The notes: generated by a model not told the origin, from the sequence alone. A stretch of DNA of 11,102 nt from Natronohydrobacter sp. (GCA_007117255.1 SKGU01000275.1:1-11102), one strand, 5' to 3'; numbered from the stretch's first letter, positions 1-7,238 are shown. Translations and numbers: made by a program.

Positions 1-599
<599 letters not shown>

Positions 600-611
600 C
601 CGGGCCGCCCT

Positions 612-648
612 CGCCCCGCTGGCACTGCGCGCGGGCACAAACGGGGCG
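612..648. terminator. GC-rich inverted repeat after hutU, possible terminator
   Basis: CGCCCCG at 612-618 pairs perfectly with CGGGGCG at 642-648 around a 23-base loop, 13 bases after the hutU stop. There is no T-run, so a classic intrinsic terminator is not shown. The position between convergent genes fits transcription end or RNA stabilisation. Confidence 0.35.
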
Positions 649-662
649 CAATCGATCCCATA

Positions 663-689
663 CCGCCGCAGCGCTGTGCCGCGCGGCGG
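663..689. terminator. Strong hairpin between convergent hutU and DNA ligase genes
   Basis: CCGCCGC at 663-669 pairs with GCGGCGG at 683-689. Inside it, GCG 671-673 can pair with CGC 680-682, leaving a six-base loop and one bulged A. It is symmetric and so could act on transcripts from either side. It lacks a T-tract on both strands, so rho-independent termination is only inferred from stem strength and position. Confidence 0.4.
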
Positions 690-724
690 ACCCTCACAAC
701 ATATACCCGCATGCGCCAGGCCAG

Positions 725-2296
725 TCAGGTGCCGGACGTCAGCAGCGCTTGCAATGTTGCCAGTTCGTCAGCCTCTTGCGCGGGCTTGTCATTGCGGATG
801 CGGGCAATACGGGGGAAACGCATGGCCAGCCCCGATTTATGGCGTGTTGACCGGTTCAGCCCTTCAAACGCAACCTCAACGACTTTTTCAGGCTTCACGG
901 CACGCACCGGGCCGAAACGCTCGGTCGTGTTGTTGCGCACGAAACGGTCAAGCTCTTTCATCTCTGCATCGGTGAACCCAAAATACGCCTTGCCAACCGG
1001 TACAAGCTGGCCAGCATCCCAGACACCGAAAGTGAAGTCTGAATAATAGCCAGAGCGCTTGCCATGCCCGCGCTGTGCATACATCAGCACAGCATCCACA
1101 AGCATCGGCTCGCGCTTCCATTTGAACCAATGCCCCTTGATCCGTCCCGCCAGATAGGGGCTGGCGCGATGCTTGATCATCACGCCTTCGATCACCGGGT
1201 CGGGCGGGGCGGCGCGCATTGCGGCCAATTGATCCCAGTCTGTCAGCGGCAGCAAGGGCGACAGGTCTATGCGCGCAGGGTCCAGTTCCGCGACCGTGCT
1301 TTCCAGCATGTTCCGGCGCGCTGTCAGCGGCAGCGCGCGCAGGTCTCTGCCCTCCCGGAACAACAGATCATAGGCGCGCAACGCAGCAGGATGCGAGGCC
1401 AGCATCTTCGCGCTGACTGTCTTGCGGCCCAGTCGGGTTTGCAGGTCGCTGAATGCCGCCACCCGCTCACCGCGCCGGATCAGCAATTCACCATCAATCA
1501 CGCCATCAAAGTCCAATGCCGCAAGCAGGTCTGGAAACGCGCCGGAGATATCATCGCCGCTGCGCGAATAAAGCCGCCTTTCACCGTGATCGCTGACCGC
1601 CTGAACGCGGATACCATCCCATTTCCATTCTGCCATGAACTCTGCCGGGTCGCGCAGGCGCAGATCATCCAGATCAGTCGGGCTGGACAGCATCACAGGC
1701 CGAAAGGGCGCGCGCGCTGCGCTGACGGGTTTGGGGCCTTCTTCTGCCCAGTGGAAAAGGCTTTCATAGGGCGGGGATAACCCATGCCAAAGTTCTTCGA
1801 CCTCTGCCAGATCAAGCGCACCATAATCCGCGACCGCCTGCCGCGCCAACCGCGCCGACACACCCACCCGCAGCCCGCCTGTGGCAAGTTTCAGATACGC
1901 ATAACGCTGTGACGGCGGCAGGCTATCGAGCCGCGCGATGATCCGCGCAGGCAGTTGTGTCTTGGGGCTATCTTGCAACTCGCGCACCAACTCCGACAGC
2001 GCAGGACTGTCGATCTGCGCGGGCGCGGGCCAGATCAGTGCAATGGTTTCTGCCAGATCACCAACGAAATCATAAGACAGCGCGAACAGTTCTGCATCCA
2101 CGCGCGCGGTCACCAGTCCGCGCAGAAGCGACGGTGTGACACGACGCAGGGCCAGATCACCAGTCAGCGCGGCCAGTGCATAACCCCGATCCGGATCGGG
2201 GGTCGCTTTGAAATACCCCGAAAGATGCGCCAGTTTCAGGTTACGCCGAGGCGTGAACGCAAGCCGTTCCAGCAGATCGGCAAATCCGGCAATCAT
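725..2296 (-). CDS. ATP-dependent DNA ligase, ligase-associated DNA damage response type
   Basis: This enzyme seals DNA nicks through a lysine-AMP intermediate. The 523 residues match the bacterial 'cisplatin damage response' ATP-dependent ligase family (TIGR04120-like), distinct from NAD-dependent LigA. An alpha-helical N-terminal DNA-binding domain spans about 1-175. The nucleotidyltransferase domain, about 205-395, carries motif I EWKWDGIR (adenylated Lys225), motif III DGVIDGE (264-270), motif IV EGVMIK (370-375) and motif V FKWKR (391-395). An OB-fold domain, about 400-510, ends with ligase-like FEGLNRSTRHKSGLAMRFPR. All catalytic motifs are present. The ATG at 2294-2296 overlaps the TGA of the upstream exonuclease gene as ATGA, which implies translational coupling and supports this start. 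The helicase and phosphoesterase that often complete this cluster are not in the window. Confidence 0.95.
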   Translation of the reverse strand: MIAGFADLLERLAFTPRRNLKLAHLSGYFKATPDPDRGYALAALTGDLALRRVTPSLLRGLVTARVDAELFALSYDFVGDLAETIALIWPAPAQIDSPALSELVRELQDSPKTQLPARIIARLDSLPPSQRYAYLKLATGGLRVGVSARLARQAVADYGALDLAEVEELWHGLSPPYESLFHWAEEGPKPVSAARAPFRPVMLSSPTDLDDLRLRDPAEFMAEWKWDGIRVQAVSDHGERRLYSRSGDDISGAFPDLLAALDFDGVIDGELLIRRGERVAAFSDLQTRLGRKTVSAKMLASHPAALRAYDLLFREGRDLRALPLTARRNMLESTVAELDPARIDLSPLLPLTDWDQLAAMRAAPPDPVIEGVMIKHRASPYLAGRIKGHWFKWKREPMLVDAVLMYAQRGHGKRSGYYSDFTFGVWDAGQLVPVGKAYFGFTDAEMKELDRFVRNNTTERFGPVRAVKPEKVVEVAFEGLNRSTRHKSGLAMRFPRIARIRNDKPAQEADELATLQALLTSGT

Positions 2297-3294
2297 TCGG
2301 GTTCATCCTCATAGCCAACCAGCCTCAGCGGTATAGCCTTGCGCTGACGGATCGCGCACCACCGCAAAAGCGCATCTTCGCGACCATGGGTGATCCAGGT
2401 CTCGGCAGGGTTCAGATCCTCTATGGTTTGCGTCAGTTGTCCCCAATCAACATGGTCGGAAATGATCAGGGGCAATTCAACCCCACGCTGTCGGGCGCGG
2501 GCACGCACCATCATCCAACCAGAGGCAAAACAGATCACCGGGTCAGGGAAACGCTGCGCCCATGTCGCGGCAAAGGCCGAAGGGGGGCCAAGAATGATCG
2601 CACCCGCGAAATCGCCCTTGCGCCCGCGCGTGACCGTGGCCGGGCGCAGATCGCCAAGCGCAACCCCTTGCGCGATGTGATAGTCGCACAGCTTTGCCAG
2701 CGCGCCATGAATGTAAATCGGTGCGTCATAGCCTGCCTGGCGCAAAAGCATGATCACGCGCTGCGCCTTGCCAAGCGCATAAACACCCACCAGATGCGCG
2801 CGATCAGGGAAAGCGCGGACCGAAGCCAGCAACTTGCCGATTTCCTGCACAGGGTCGGGATGGCGGAAAACAGGCAGCGCGAATGTGGCTTCAGTCACAA
2901 GGATATCGCAGGCCACTGGCTCCCATGGTGCGCAGGCGGAGTTGGGGGTGCGGGTATAATCGCCAGTGACAACACAAACCTGCCGCGCATTTTCAATACG
3001 GATCTGCGCAGAACCAAGCACATGGCCCGCCGGATGAAAACTGACCGTCACACCATTGATGCGCGTGGGGCCAGTGGCGACCTGACGGCTTGGGGTGAAG
3101 CCGTCGCCATAGCGCAGCGCCATGATGTCAAGCGTCTGGGCCGTGGCCATGACAGCGCCATGGCCTGCGCGGGCGTGATCGGCATGGCCATGTGTGATCA
3201 GCGCGCGAGGGACAGGGCGCACCGGGTCGATGTGAAAATCACCCTCAGGGCAATACAGACCCTCCGGGCGCGGAATGAGAATGGGATCGGCCAT
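2293..3294 (-). CDS. Ligase-associated DNA damage response exonuclease (metallo-beta-lactamase fold)
   Basis: A predicted nuclease of the MBL/beta-CASP superfamily, related to mRNA 3'-end processing and SNM1-like enzymes (TIGR04122-like). It is thought to act with the neighbouring ligase in DNA repair. From the ATG at 3292-3294 it has 333 residues, beginning MADPILIPRPEGLYCPEGDF, the usual family N-terminus. Metal-binding motifs are THGHADH (residues 34-40), HPAGHVLGS (87-95), GDY (111-113), SDH (279-281) and the late HGRED (303-307). The frame stays open upstream to an ATG at 3339, an ATG at 3342 and a TTG at 3345. I prefer 3294 by family N-terminus, although no clear Shine-Dalgarno precedes any of them. 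Its stop overlaps the ligase start by four bases. Nuclease activity is inferred from the family. Confidence 0.92.
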   Translation of the reverse strand: MADPILIPRPEGLYCPEGDFHIDPVRPVPRALITHGHADHARAGHGAVMATAQTLDIMALRYGDGFTPSRQVATGPTRINGVTVSFHPAGHVLGSAQIRIENARQVCVVTGDYTRTPNSACAPWEPVACDILVTEATFALPVFRHPDPVQEIGKLLASVRAFPDRAHLVGVYALGKAQRVIMLLRQAGYDAPIYIHGALAKLCDYHIAQGVALGDLRPATVTRGRKGDFAGAIILGPPSAFAATWAQRFPDPVICFASGWMMVRARARQRGVELPLIISDHVDWGQLTQTIEDLNPAETWITHGREDALLRWCAIRQRKAIPLRLVGYEDEPE

Positions 3295-3500
3295 ACGCAA
3301 GAAGATAGGACGTTTGCAGGCCCGCGCCAATGCGGCCATCATCAAGGGCGTCGGGGCGCGTTCAGGCCCGCATCAGCCCATCACCCGAAGCCCGCGCGCG
3401 CGCGTGAAAACGACGCGCAAGGCCGCGGCTATTGCCCATATTCTGCCGAAACAAATGCGCACGCCAGTGCGGAACAGATGGGTCCACTTGTCCAACGCAA
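3295..3500. other. Intergenic stretch between LOV gene and exonuclease gene
   Basis: This 206-base gap separates two minus-strand genes. It holds a 12-base alternating CG run (3393-3404) and a hairpin, GCGCGT 3400-3405 with ACGCGC 3413-3418 and a seven-base loop. I see no convincing sigma-70 promoter and no alphaproteobacterial SOS box of the GTTC-N7-GTTC type. Whether the repair pair has its own promoter here or is read through from the LOV gene cannot be decided by eye. Confidence 0.5.
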
Positions 3501-3884
3501 TCAGACCGGATTCTGTGCCCCGGCGAAAAACAACAATCGCCCCTGACCGTCATAGATCGGACGAATACGCAGACGGTTCACGAAAGCTGACCCATCCTTG
3601 CGATAGTTCAGAATATCGATGGTAAATCGCGTCTGGGCCTGCAAGGCGCAGCGGATCGCATCAATCGCATGCGGGCTGGTCTCAGGGCCTTGCAGAAAAC
3701 GACAATTGCGCCCGATGGCCTCTTCGGGGCTGTAGCCTGTATGCGCCTCGAACTCATCACTGACGAAAATCATCGGGTTGTCCGGCAAGTTCGGGTCCGA
3801 AAATACCACGCTCATGTCGGATTCATCCGGCTCCAGCAGGCTGTGCAACGCCTTCTGATCCATGGTCGATTTGACTGCGGGCAT
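3501..3884 (-). CDS. Short LOV (PAS-type) blue-light receptor protein
   Basis: A 127-residue protein made almost only of one LOV core domain, with no kinase, HTH, GGDEF or other output domain. LOV domains bind FMN and form a reversible cysteine-flavin adduct in blue light. The photoactive motif GRNCRFLQ lies at 58-65, with reactive Cys61 and the flavin contacts Asn60, Arg62 and Gln65. NYRKDGSAFVN at 93-103 supplies the two expected flavin-contact asparagines, Asn93 and Asn103. Gln124, in AGAQNPV, is the expected signalling glutamine of the last strand. Short LOV proteins of this kind are known from Rhodobacterales and Pseudomonas. Only three residues follow Gln124, so there is essentially no C-terminal helix. 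The N-terminal extension is about 25 residues. GGAGG five bases upstream of the ATG fixes the start. The output partner is unknown. Confidence 0.93.
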   Translation of the reverse strand: MPAVKSTMDQKALHSLLEPDESDMSVVFSDPNLPDNPMIFVSDEFEAHTGYSPEEAIGRNCRFLQGPETSPHAIDAIRCALQAQTRFTIDILNYRKDGSAFVNRLRIRPIYDGQGRLLFFAGAQNPV

Positions 3885-3889
3885 GACAT

Positions 3890-3894
3890 CCTCC
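3890..3894 (-). promoter_or_regulatory. Strong Shine-Dalgarno of the LOV gene
   Basis: GGAGG on the minus strand lies five bases before the ATG at 3882-3884. It is the clearest ribosome binding site in the window. It favours this start over the internal ATG for Met8, which has none. Confidence 0.8.
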
Positions 3895-3920
3895 GGGTTG
3901 GGCCAGTCCCGGCATCGGGA

Positions 3921-3933
3921 ATGGACTGTCCAT
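3921..3933. promoter_or_regulatory. Perfect 13-base palindrome in the LOV gene leader, possible operator
   Basis: ATGGAC-T-GTCCAT is perfectly symmetric. It lies 37-49 bases upstream of the LOV start codon, just downstream of the candidate promoter at 3942-3970. That is a typical place for a repressor site. No regulator is identified, and chance is possible for one short palindrome. Confidence 0.3.
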
Positions 3934-3941
3934 TGCGCTGG

Positions 3942-3970
3942 AGTATCATGCTATTTCTCGGCAACCGCAA
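3942..3970 (-). promoter_or_regulatory. Candidate sigma-70 promoter of the LOV gene
   Basis: On the minus strand, TTGCGG (3965-3970) and GATACT (3942-3947) are separated by 17 bases. They match the -35 at three of six positions and the -10 at four of six. This predicts a leader of roughly 50 bases before the start codon. It is weak but well placed in the 174-base gap. Confidence 0.35.
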
Positions 3971-4058
3971 CACCGTCCTGTGACCTGCAGTGCCAAACCG
4001 GGCAACCTGTCACGGATGCATCAGCACCATCACGCGCAACATCCAACCCAGACTCGGC

Positions 4059-4937
4059 TCATCGGGTCAGGCGGCGGGCAAGCTCCGCGATATGCTCTGG
4101 TCGCGTCTCACAGCATCCTCCCACAATCGTGGCGCCCTGTGAAACCCAACGCATCGCATGATCAGCATAGCTGACAGGGCCAAGGTCGTTGCGCGCCGCA
4201 AGTGCGCTGACATTGGATTTTGCCTGCGTGAATGCATCTGTGATCCGGGTGAAGGCATTGGCATAGACACCGCAGGGCAGATCACCAGCCACCAAGACCT
4301 CTAGCGCCGCAGGCATCGCTTCGGGAACAGAACAATTGGCCAGCAGCGCAGACGCCCCCTCACCTTGCGCAAGCGGCAAGACGTCAGACACAGGCTCACC
4401 GGAGCGCAGCCTTGTGCCATCGGCATCATCTACCGTCACCGCCAACCAGACCGGAACGCCTGCCTTTTGCGCAGCAACCAGCACCGCACGCGCATGCAGC
4501 AACGAGGCGACCGTTTCGCAAATGACCAGATCGACACGCCCCTGCATGAGGCCCGCGCATTCCGCATAAAGCGGAATCGCTGTGTGCAGGTCGGGATGCG
4601 CATCTGGGCGATAACTGCCGTTCAAGGGGCCAAGCGCACCAGCAATAAGCCCCGCGCCATGCGCAGCGCGGGCAATTTCTGCTGCACCAAGCGCACTGTC
4701 AAAAAGCGAGGCAAAGTCTTTCTCGAACTCTGTTCCCACAAGCCGATCTCGATGCAGCGCATAGGTATTCGCTGTTGCAATATCCGCGCCTGCCGCAAAG
4801 TAGTCGGCGTGAATATCCGCCACCAGATGCGGGTGATCGTGCATGACGCACATGGACCATTGATGCGTCGGCGCGTCGCCAGAGCGCCGCAACAATTCCT
4901 GGCCCATGCCCCCATCCAGCAATGTGATCTGCGTCAT
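4059..4937 (-). CDS. Homocysteine S-methyltransferase family protein
   Basis: A cytoplasmic zinc-dependent methyltransferase of the S-methyl_trans family (BHMT/MmuM/MetH N-terminal fold), expected to move a methyl group to homocysteine or a similar thiol. The 292 residues open with LLDGGMGQEL, the conserved first strand of the barrel. The three zinc-ligand cysteines are in place: Cys202 in LLANCSVPEA and Cys275-Cys276 in GGCCETRPEHI. ANTYALHRDRL near 56-66 and GPLNGSYRPD near 103-112 are also typical of the family. The frame is open to an ATG at 4991, but the ATG at 4935-4937 has GAGGGG eight bases upstream and starts at the family position, so I chose it. The methyl donor (betaine, S-methylmethionine or other) cannot be read from sequence. 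No other methionine gene adjoins it. Confidence 0.9.
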   Translation of the reverse strand: MTQITLLDGGMGQELLRRSGDAPTHQWSMCVMHDHPHLVADIHADYFAAGADIATANTYALHRDRLVGTEFEKDFASLFDSALGAAEIARAAHGAGLIAGALGPLNGSYRPDAHPDLHTAIPLYAECAGLMQGRVDLVICETVASLLHARAVLVAAQKAGVPVWLAVTVDDADGTRLRSGEPVSDVLPLAQGEGASALLANCSVPEAMPAALEVLVAGDLPCGVYANAFTRITDAFTQAKSNVSALAARNDLGPVSYADHAMRWVSQGATIVGGCCETRPEHIAELARRLTR

Positions 4938-5146
4938 GAAACAAACCCCTCGATCCGACCGGCAGGCTTGGGCCAGCATGGTCGGCTGCACATAGTGGCT
5001 TGCGCAACATAATCAAAGCTGAAATCCGAATGCAGACGCGCCAGCGCATCATGCGAGGCTGATACCCCAAAGAGCAGGTCAGAAAACTCCGACGCCTCCA
5101 ACTCGCAACCGCAACAGTCAACAGCCGTGTTCAAGGTGCCACCCAT
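4934..5146 (-). CDS. Doubtful 70-residue cysteine-rich ORF between flavin protein and methyltransferase genes
   Basis: An open frame begins with ATG inside the last codons of the PNPOx-like gene and ends with a TGA that overlaps the methyltransferase ATG as ATGA. The product would have five cysteines, in CCGC (11-14) and CSRPC (53-57), and no family I recognise. The case against it is as follows. No Shine-Dalgarno precedes it. About 59% of its third codon positions are G or C, lower than the clear genes around it appear to be. The candidate methyltransferase promoter at 4989-5016 lies inside it. It is probably leader DNA. I list it because the double overlap could be real coupling. Confidence 0.2.
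   Translation of the reverse strand: MGGTLNTAVDCCGCELEASEFSDLLFGVSASHDALARLHSDFSFDYVAQATMCSRPCWPKPAGRIEGFVS
4989..5016 (-). promoter_or_regulatory. Candidate promoter of the homocysteine methyltransferase gene
   Basis: On the minus strand, TTGATT (5011-5016) and TATGTG (4989-4994) are separated by 16 bases. They match the -35 at four of six positions and the -10 at three of six. The implied leader is about 45 bases. No riboswitch fold was recognised in the gap. Confidence 0.3.
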
Positions 5147-5700
5147 TGACCGGCGAACCCGTCCTCACGCATGTAGCGCGCCCGCCGGTGATCCGGGCCT
5201 AGATGCACGAGATCCATCTCCAGAACATGAAGATCCAACACTGCAAATGACGCAGGGTCAGGGGACTTTGTATACGCCAGCGCATCCCTCACGGGCTGAC
5301 CGGGCGGTGGTGAGCTGCCATAGGCCATCCGTGCATGCTCCGGCATCTTGTCCCAGAGCGGCGCAGCATCCGCTGCGGTCAGAATCGTCACTGAAGCCTG
5401 TAGCCGGATTTGCAGATGTGCTGAACTGTCCCACACAAGAAGCGCCGCCATGGGGGTCGCACGCAAATCATCCACCTTGGCAGATTGCAGATCAGTATAG
5501 ACCCGCAATATCCCGGCCTGCTTGTCCACTGCACGCAGCACCACGATCCGTGCTTGTGGCATCCCCCGCGCTGAAACCGTGGCAAGCGTTGGGTGTCGCG
5601 CAGGCGCATGACGATCACCCACCCCGCGCGACAGCCGCGCCCATGCCTGCTCATACAATCCGTCCAGCGTATTGGCCCAAGGGTGGCGATTGACCGTCAT
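5131..5700 (-). CDS. Pyridoxamine 5'-phosphate oxidase-like FMN-binding split-barrel protein
   Basis: A 189-residue protein of the PNPOx-like flavin-binding family (Pyridox_oxase_2 type), a cytoplasmic fold that usually binds FMN. PTLATVSARGMPQARIVVLR (37-56) is the typical first strand pair with the flavin-phosphate arginine region. VYTDLQSAKVDDL (67-79) corresponds to the S-x-K flavin loop, and LVWDSSAHLQIRLQASV (88-104) to the central strands. WDKMPEHARMAYGSSPPPGQ (116-135) is the family's variable C-terminal segment. It differs from true PdxH, so vitamin B6 oxidase activity should not be assumed; the substrate is unknown. Its ATG (5698-5700) overlaps the stop of the upstream DUF2805 gene as ATGA, so the two are almost surely co-translated. 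Confidence 0.88.
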   Translation of the reverse strand: MTVNRHPWANTLDGLYEQAWARLSRGVGDRHAPARHPTLATVSARGMPQARIVVLRAVDKQAGILRVYTDLQSAKVDDLRATPMAALLVWDSSAHLQIRLQASVTILTAADAAPLWDKMPEHARMAYGSSPPPGQPVRDALAYTKSPDPASFAVLDLHVLEMDLVHLGPDHRRARYMREDGFAGQWVAP

Positions 5701-5909
5701 TTATACACCGCACGCCGCGCCGAGACCTGGCGCAACCGCTTGCGCCAGGCTCTGTAACTGCCGGGTTTCAATTCACGTCGCATCAATGCTTTCACATCAT
5801 CCGGGCCAAGCCCATGCTCCGCACGGATCGTGTTGAAACTGATGTGATCGCTCAATGCCATCTCGATGATGGAACTGACGGTTTCCTGATCCAGCCGGGG
5901 CTGTCGCAT
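5697..5909 (-). CDS. TIGR03643/DUF2805 family small protein
   Basis: A 70-residue basic protein matching the uncharacterised TIGR03643/DUF2805 family by its layout: DQETVSSIIEMALSDHISF, then EHGLGPDDVKALMRRELKP, then SYRAWRKRLR. The pattern is helix-rich and resembles a small helix-turn-helix, but DNA binding is not established. From memory, the family is often encoded near photolyase or cryptochrome-like genes; none lies in this window. The start ATG at 5907-5909 has only a weak GCAGG upstream. The stop overlaps the downstream PNPOx-like start (ATGA), indicating a two-gene operon. The function is unknown. Confidence 0.82.
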   Translation of the reverse strand: MRQPRLDQETVSSIIEMALSDHISFNTIRAEHGLGPDDVKALMRRELKPGSYRAWRKRLRQVSARRAVYK

Positions 5910-6047
5910 CCTGAGACCTGCAAACTTGCTCTATCCATCGGGGGAGATGGTGCAGCCTGCCGACCTGTCAACGCCCTGTCGTGACATTGGCGCGCTTCTG
6001 CCACGACCGCACTTTGTCACCGATCATCCCGCGTTGGGCTGCATGTC

Positions 6048-7196
6048 CTAGATCCGCGCGATCCGCCGCGCACTGACAACAATCGCCAGCATCAACACGG
6101 CCACACCCGCCATTGCGATAGACAGGCTCGCGGCCTGTGCCGCGAAACCGATGACCGCAGGCCCCAGAAGAATGCCCGCATATCCCGTCGTCGTCACCGC
6201 CGCAATTGCCAGCGCGGGCGGCATCACATCCTGACGGCCCGCAGCGCTGAACAGCACCGGCACCAGATTGGCCGCACCCAGCCCCACCAGCACGAACCCC
6301 ACCATCGGAGCCAGAACACCGGGCGCAAGCGTGATCAGCACAAACCCTCCCGCCACTGTCAGCCCTCCCCAGAATAGCGTTGCGAATGGACCCACCCGCG
6401 CCACCAACCGATCACCGACAAGCCGCCCCGCAGTCATTGCAATCGAGAACAGCAAAAATCCAAGTCCGGCTTGTGTCTTGGGCAGAATATCGCGCTCGAC
6501 ACTCAGCAGCGCCCCCCAATCCAGAACAGCCCCCTCGGCCAGAAACACGATGGCACTCAGAACAGCGATCAGAAGCACGATACCACGCGGCAGGGCGAAA
6601 GGCGGGGCTGGCTCATTCGCCCGCGCCCGCAGCAGGCGCGGAGCCGCCACCACAAGCGCCACCGCAGCTATCAACGCCCCCGCCAACGCCGCCACAAAAG
6701 GCGGCAGCCCCATAGTGAGAAACGCCGTCATGCTGCCCGCGCCTGCAATGCCGCCCACGCTCCACATGGCATGAAAGCCCGACATCATGGGGCGGGCGGT
6801 TTCACGCTCGACCTTCGCGGCATGAACATTCATCGCCACATCAATCGTGCCCAGCGCCGCCCCGAACACAAACAGCAGCCCCCCAAGCAACAGCAGCCTG
6901 TCAGACAGCATCAGCAGCGGCAGCAGCAGCACCAACCCGCCACCGCCCAGCAAGATCATGCCCCGCGCGCCACGCTGTGCACTGATATAGCCCGTCACGG
7001 GCATGGCAATCAGCGAGCCAAGGCCCAGACATAACAGCAACAGACCCAGCTGCGCGTCACTGGCCTGAAGCTGTGCTTTGGCAAAGGGGATCAACGGCGC
7101 CCAGGCCGCCATCACGAAACCGGCCGCGAAAAAGGACAAACGCGTGGCGAGGGCCGCCCCCTGACGCGAGGGCATGTCTTCAGAAAGGGCAACCAT
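6048..7196 (-). CDS. MFS transporter, YbjJ/fucose-permease-like
   Basis: An inner-membrane protein of 382 residues with about twelve hydrophobic segments in two halves, the usual length for the major facilitator superfamily. The first segments are about 18-38 and 47-68. The loop between segments 2 and 3 (GYISAQRGARG, 69-79) is a degenerate version of the MFS GxxxDRxGRR motif. DVAMNVHAAKVE (119-130), SGFHAMWSVGG (139-149) and EGAVLDWGALL (221-231) are characteristic of the YbjJ-like subgroup. The substrate cannot be read from sequence; related members carry sugars or other small molecules. The ATG at 7194-7196 lacks a good Shine-Dalgarno. Met8 is a possible later start. It stands alone between surA and the DUF2805 gene, with a palindrome in its leader. 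Confidence 0.9.
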   Translation of the reverse strand: MVALSEDMPSRQGAALATRLSFFAAGFVMAAWAPLIPFAKAQLQASDAQLGLLLLCLGLGSLIAMPVTGYISAQRGARGMILLGGGGLVLLLPLLMLSDRLLLLGGLLFVFGAALGTIDVAMNVHAAKVERETARPMMSGFHAMWSVGGIAGAGSMTAFLTMGLPPFVAALAGALIAAVALVVAAPRLLRARANEPAPPFALPRGIVLLIAVLSAIVFLAEGAVLDWGALLSVERDILPKTQAGLGFLLFSIAMTAGRLVGDRLVARVGPFATLFWGGLTVAGGFVLITLAPGVLAPMVGFVLVGLGAANLVPVLFSAAGRQDVMPPALAIAAVTTTGYAGILLGPAVIGFAAQAASLSIAMAGVAVLMLAIVVSARRIARI

Positions 7197-7222
7197 GGTG
7201 GCTCACGAATTAGTTGTTAGCG

Positions 7223-7238
7223 CAAACTACGCAGTTTG
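7223..7238. promoter_or_regulatory. Inverted repeat upstream of the MFS gene, possible operator
   Basis: CAAACT-ACGC-AGTTTG is a perfect 6+4+6 inverted repeat, 27-42 bases before the transporter ATG. AT-richer arms in a GC-rich genome, directly before a transporter, suggest a repressor site. No regulator gene is adjacent. Confidence 0.35.

Noticed and set aside
3393..3404. Twelve-base alternating CG run that could adopt Z-DNA
   Set aside because: Short runs like this are common in GC-rich genomes (another lies in lptD near 8704-8713), and nothing links it to a function.
3295..3500. Search for a LexA/SOS box before the repair genes
   Set aside because: No GTTC-N7-GTTC or GAAC-N7-GAAC arrangement was found in the gap by eye.
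3961..3972. Twelve-base repeat GCAACCGCAACA shared with 5105-5116, both upstream of minus-strand genes
   Set aside because: Identical 12-mers are expected by chance in 11 kb, and the two copies lie at different distances from their start codons (about 77 and 168 bases).
4938..5130. Possible SAM or SAH riboswitch before the homocysteine methyltransferase gene
   Set aside because: No recognisable conserved riboswitch core was seen. The predicted leader is only about 45 bases.
5935..5950. CCATC-N6-GATGG hairpin upstream of the DUF2805 gene
   Set aside because: The stem is only five bases with no T-tract and lies on the 5' side of the gene, so it is not called as a terminator or regulatory site.
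5966..5971. Perfect TTGACA -35 box on the minus strand upstream of the DUF2805 gene
   Set aside because: No acceptable -10 box lies 16-19 bases downstream; the best hexamer there (ATCTCC) is a poor match. I did not call a promoter.
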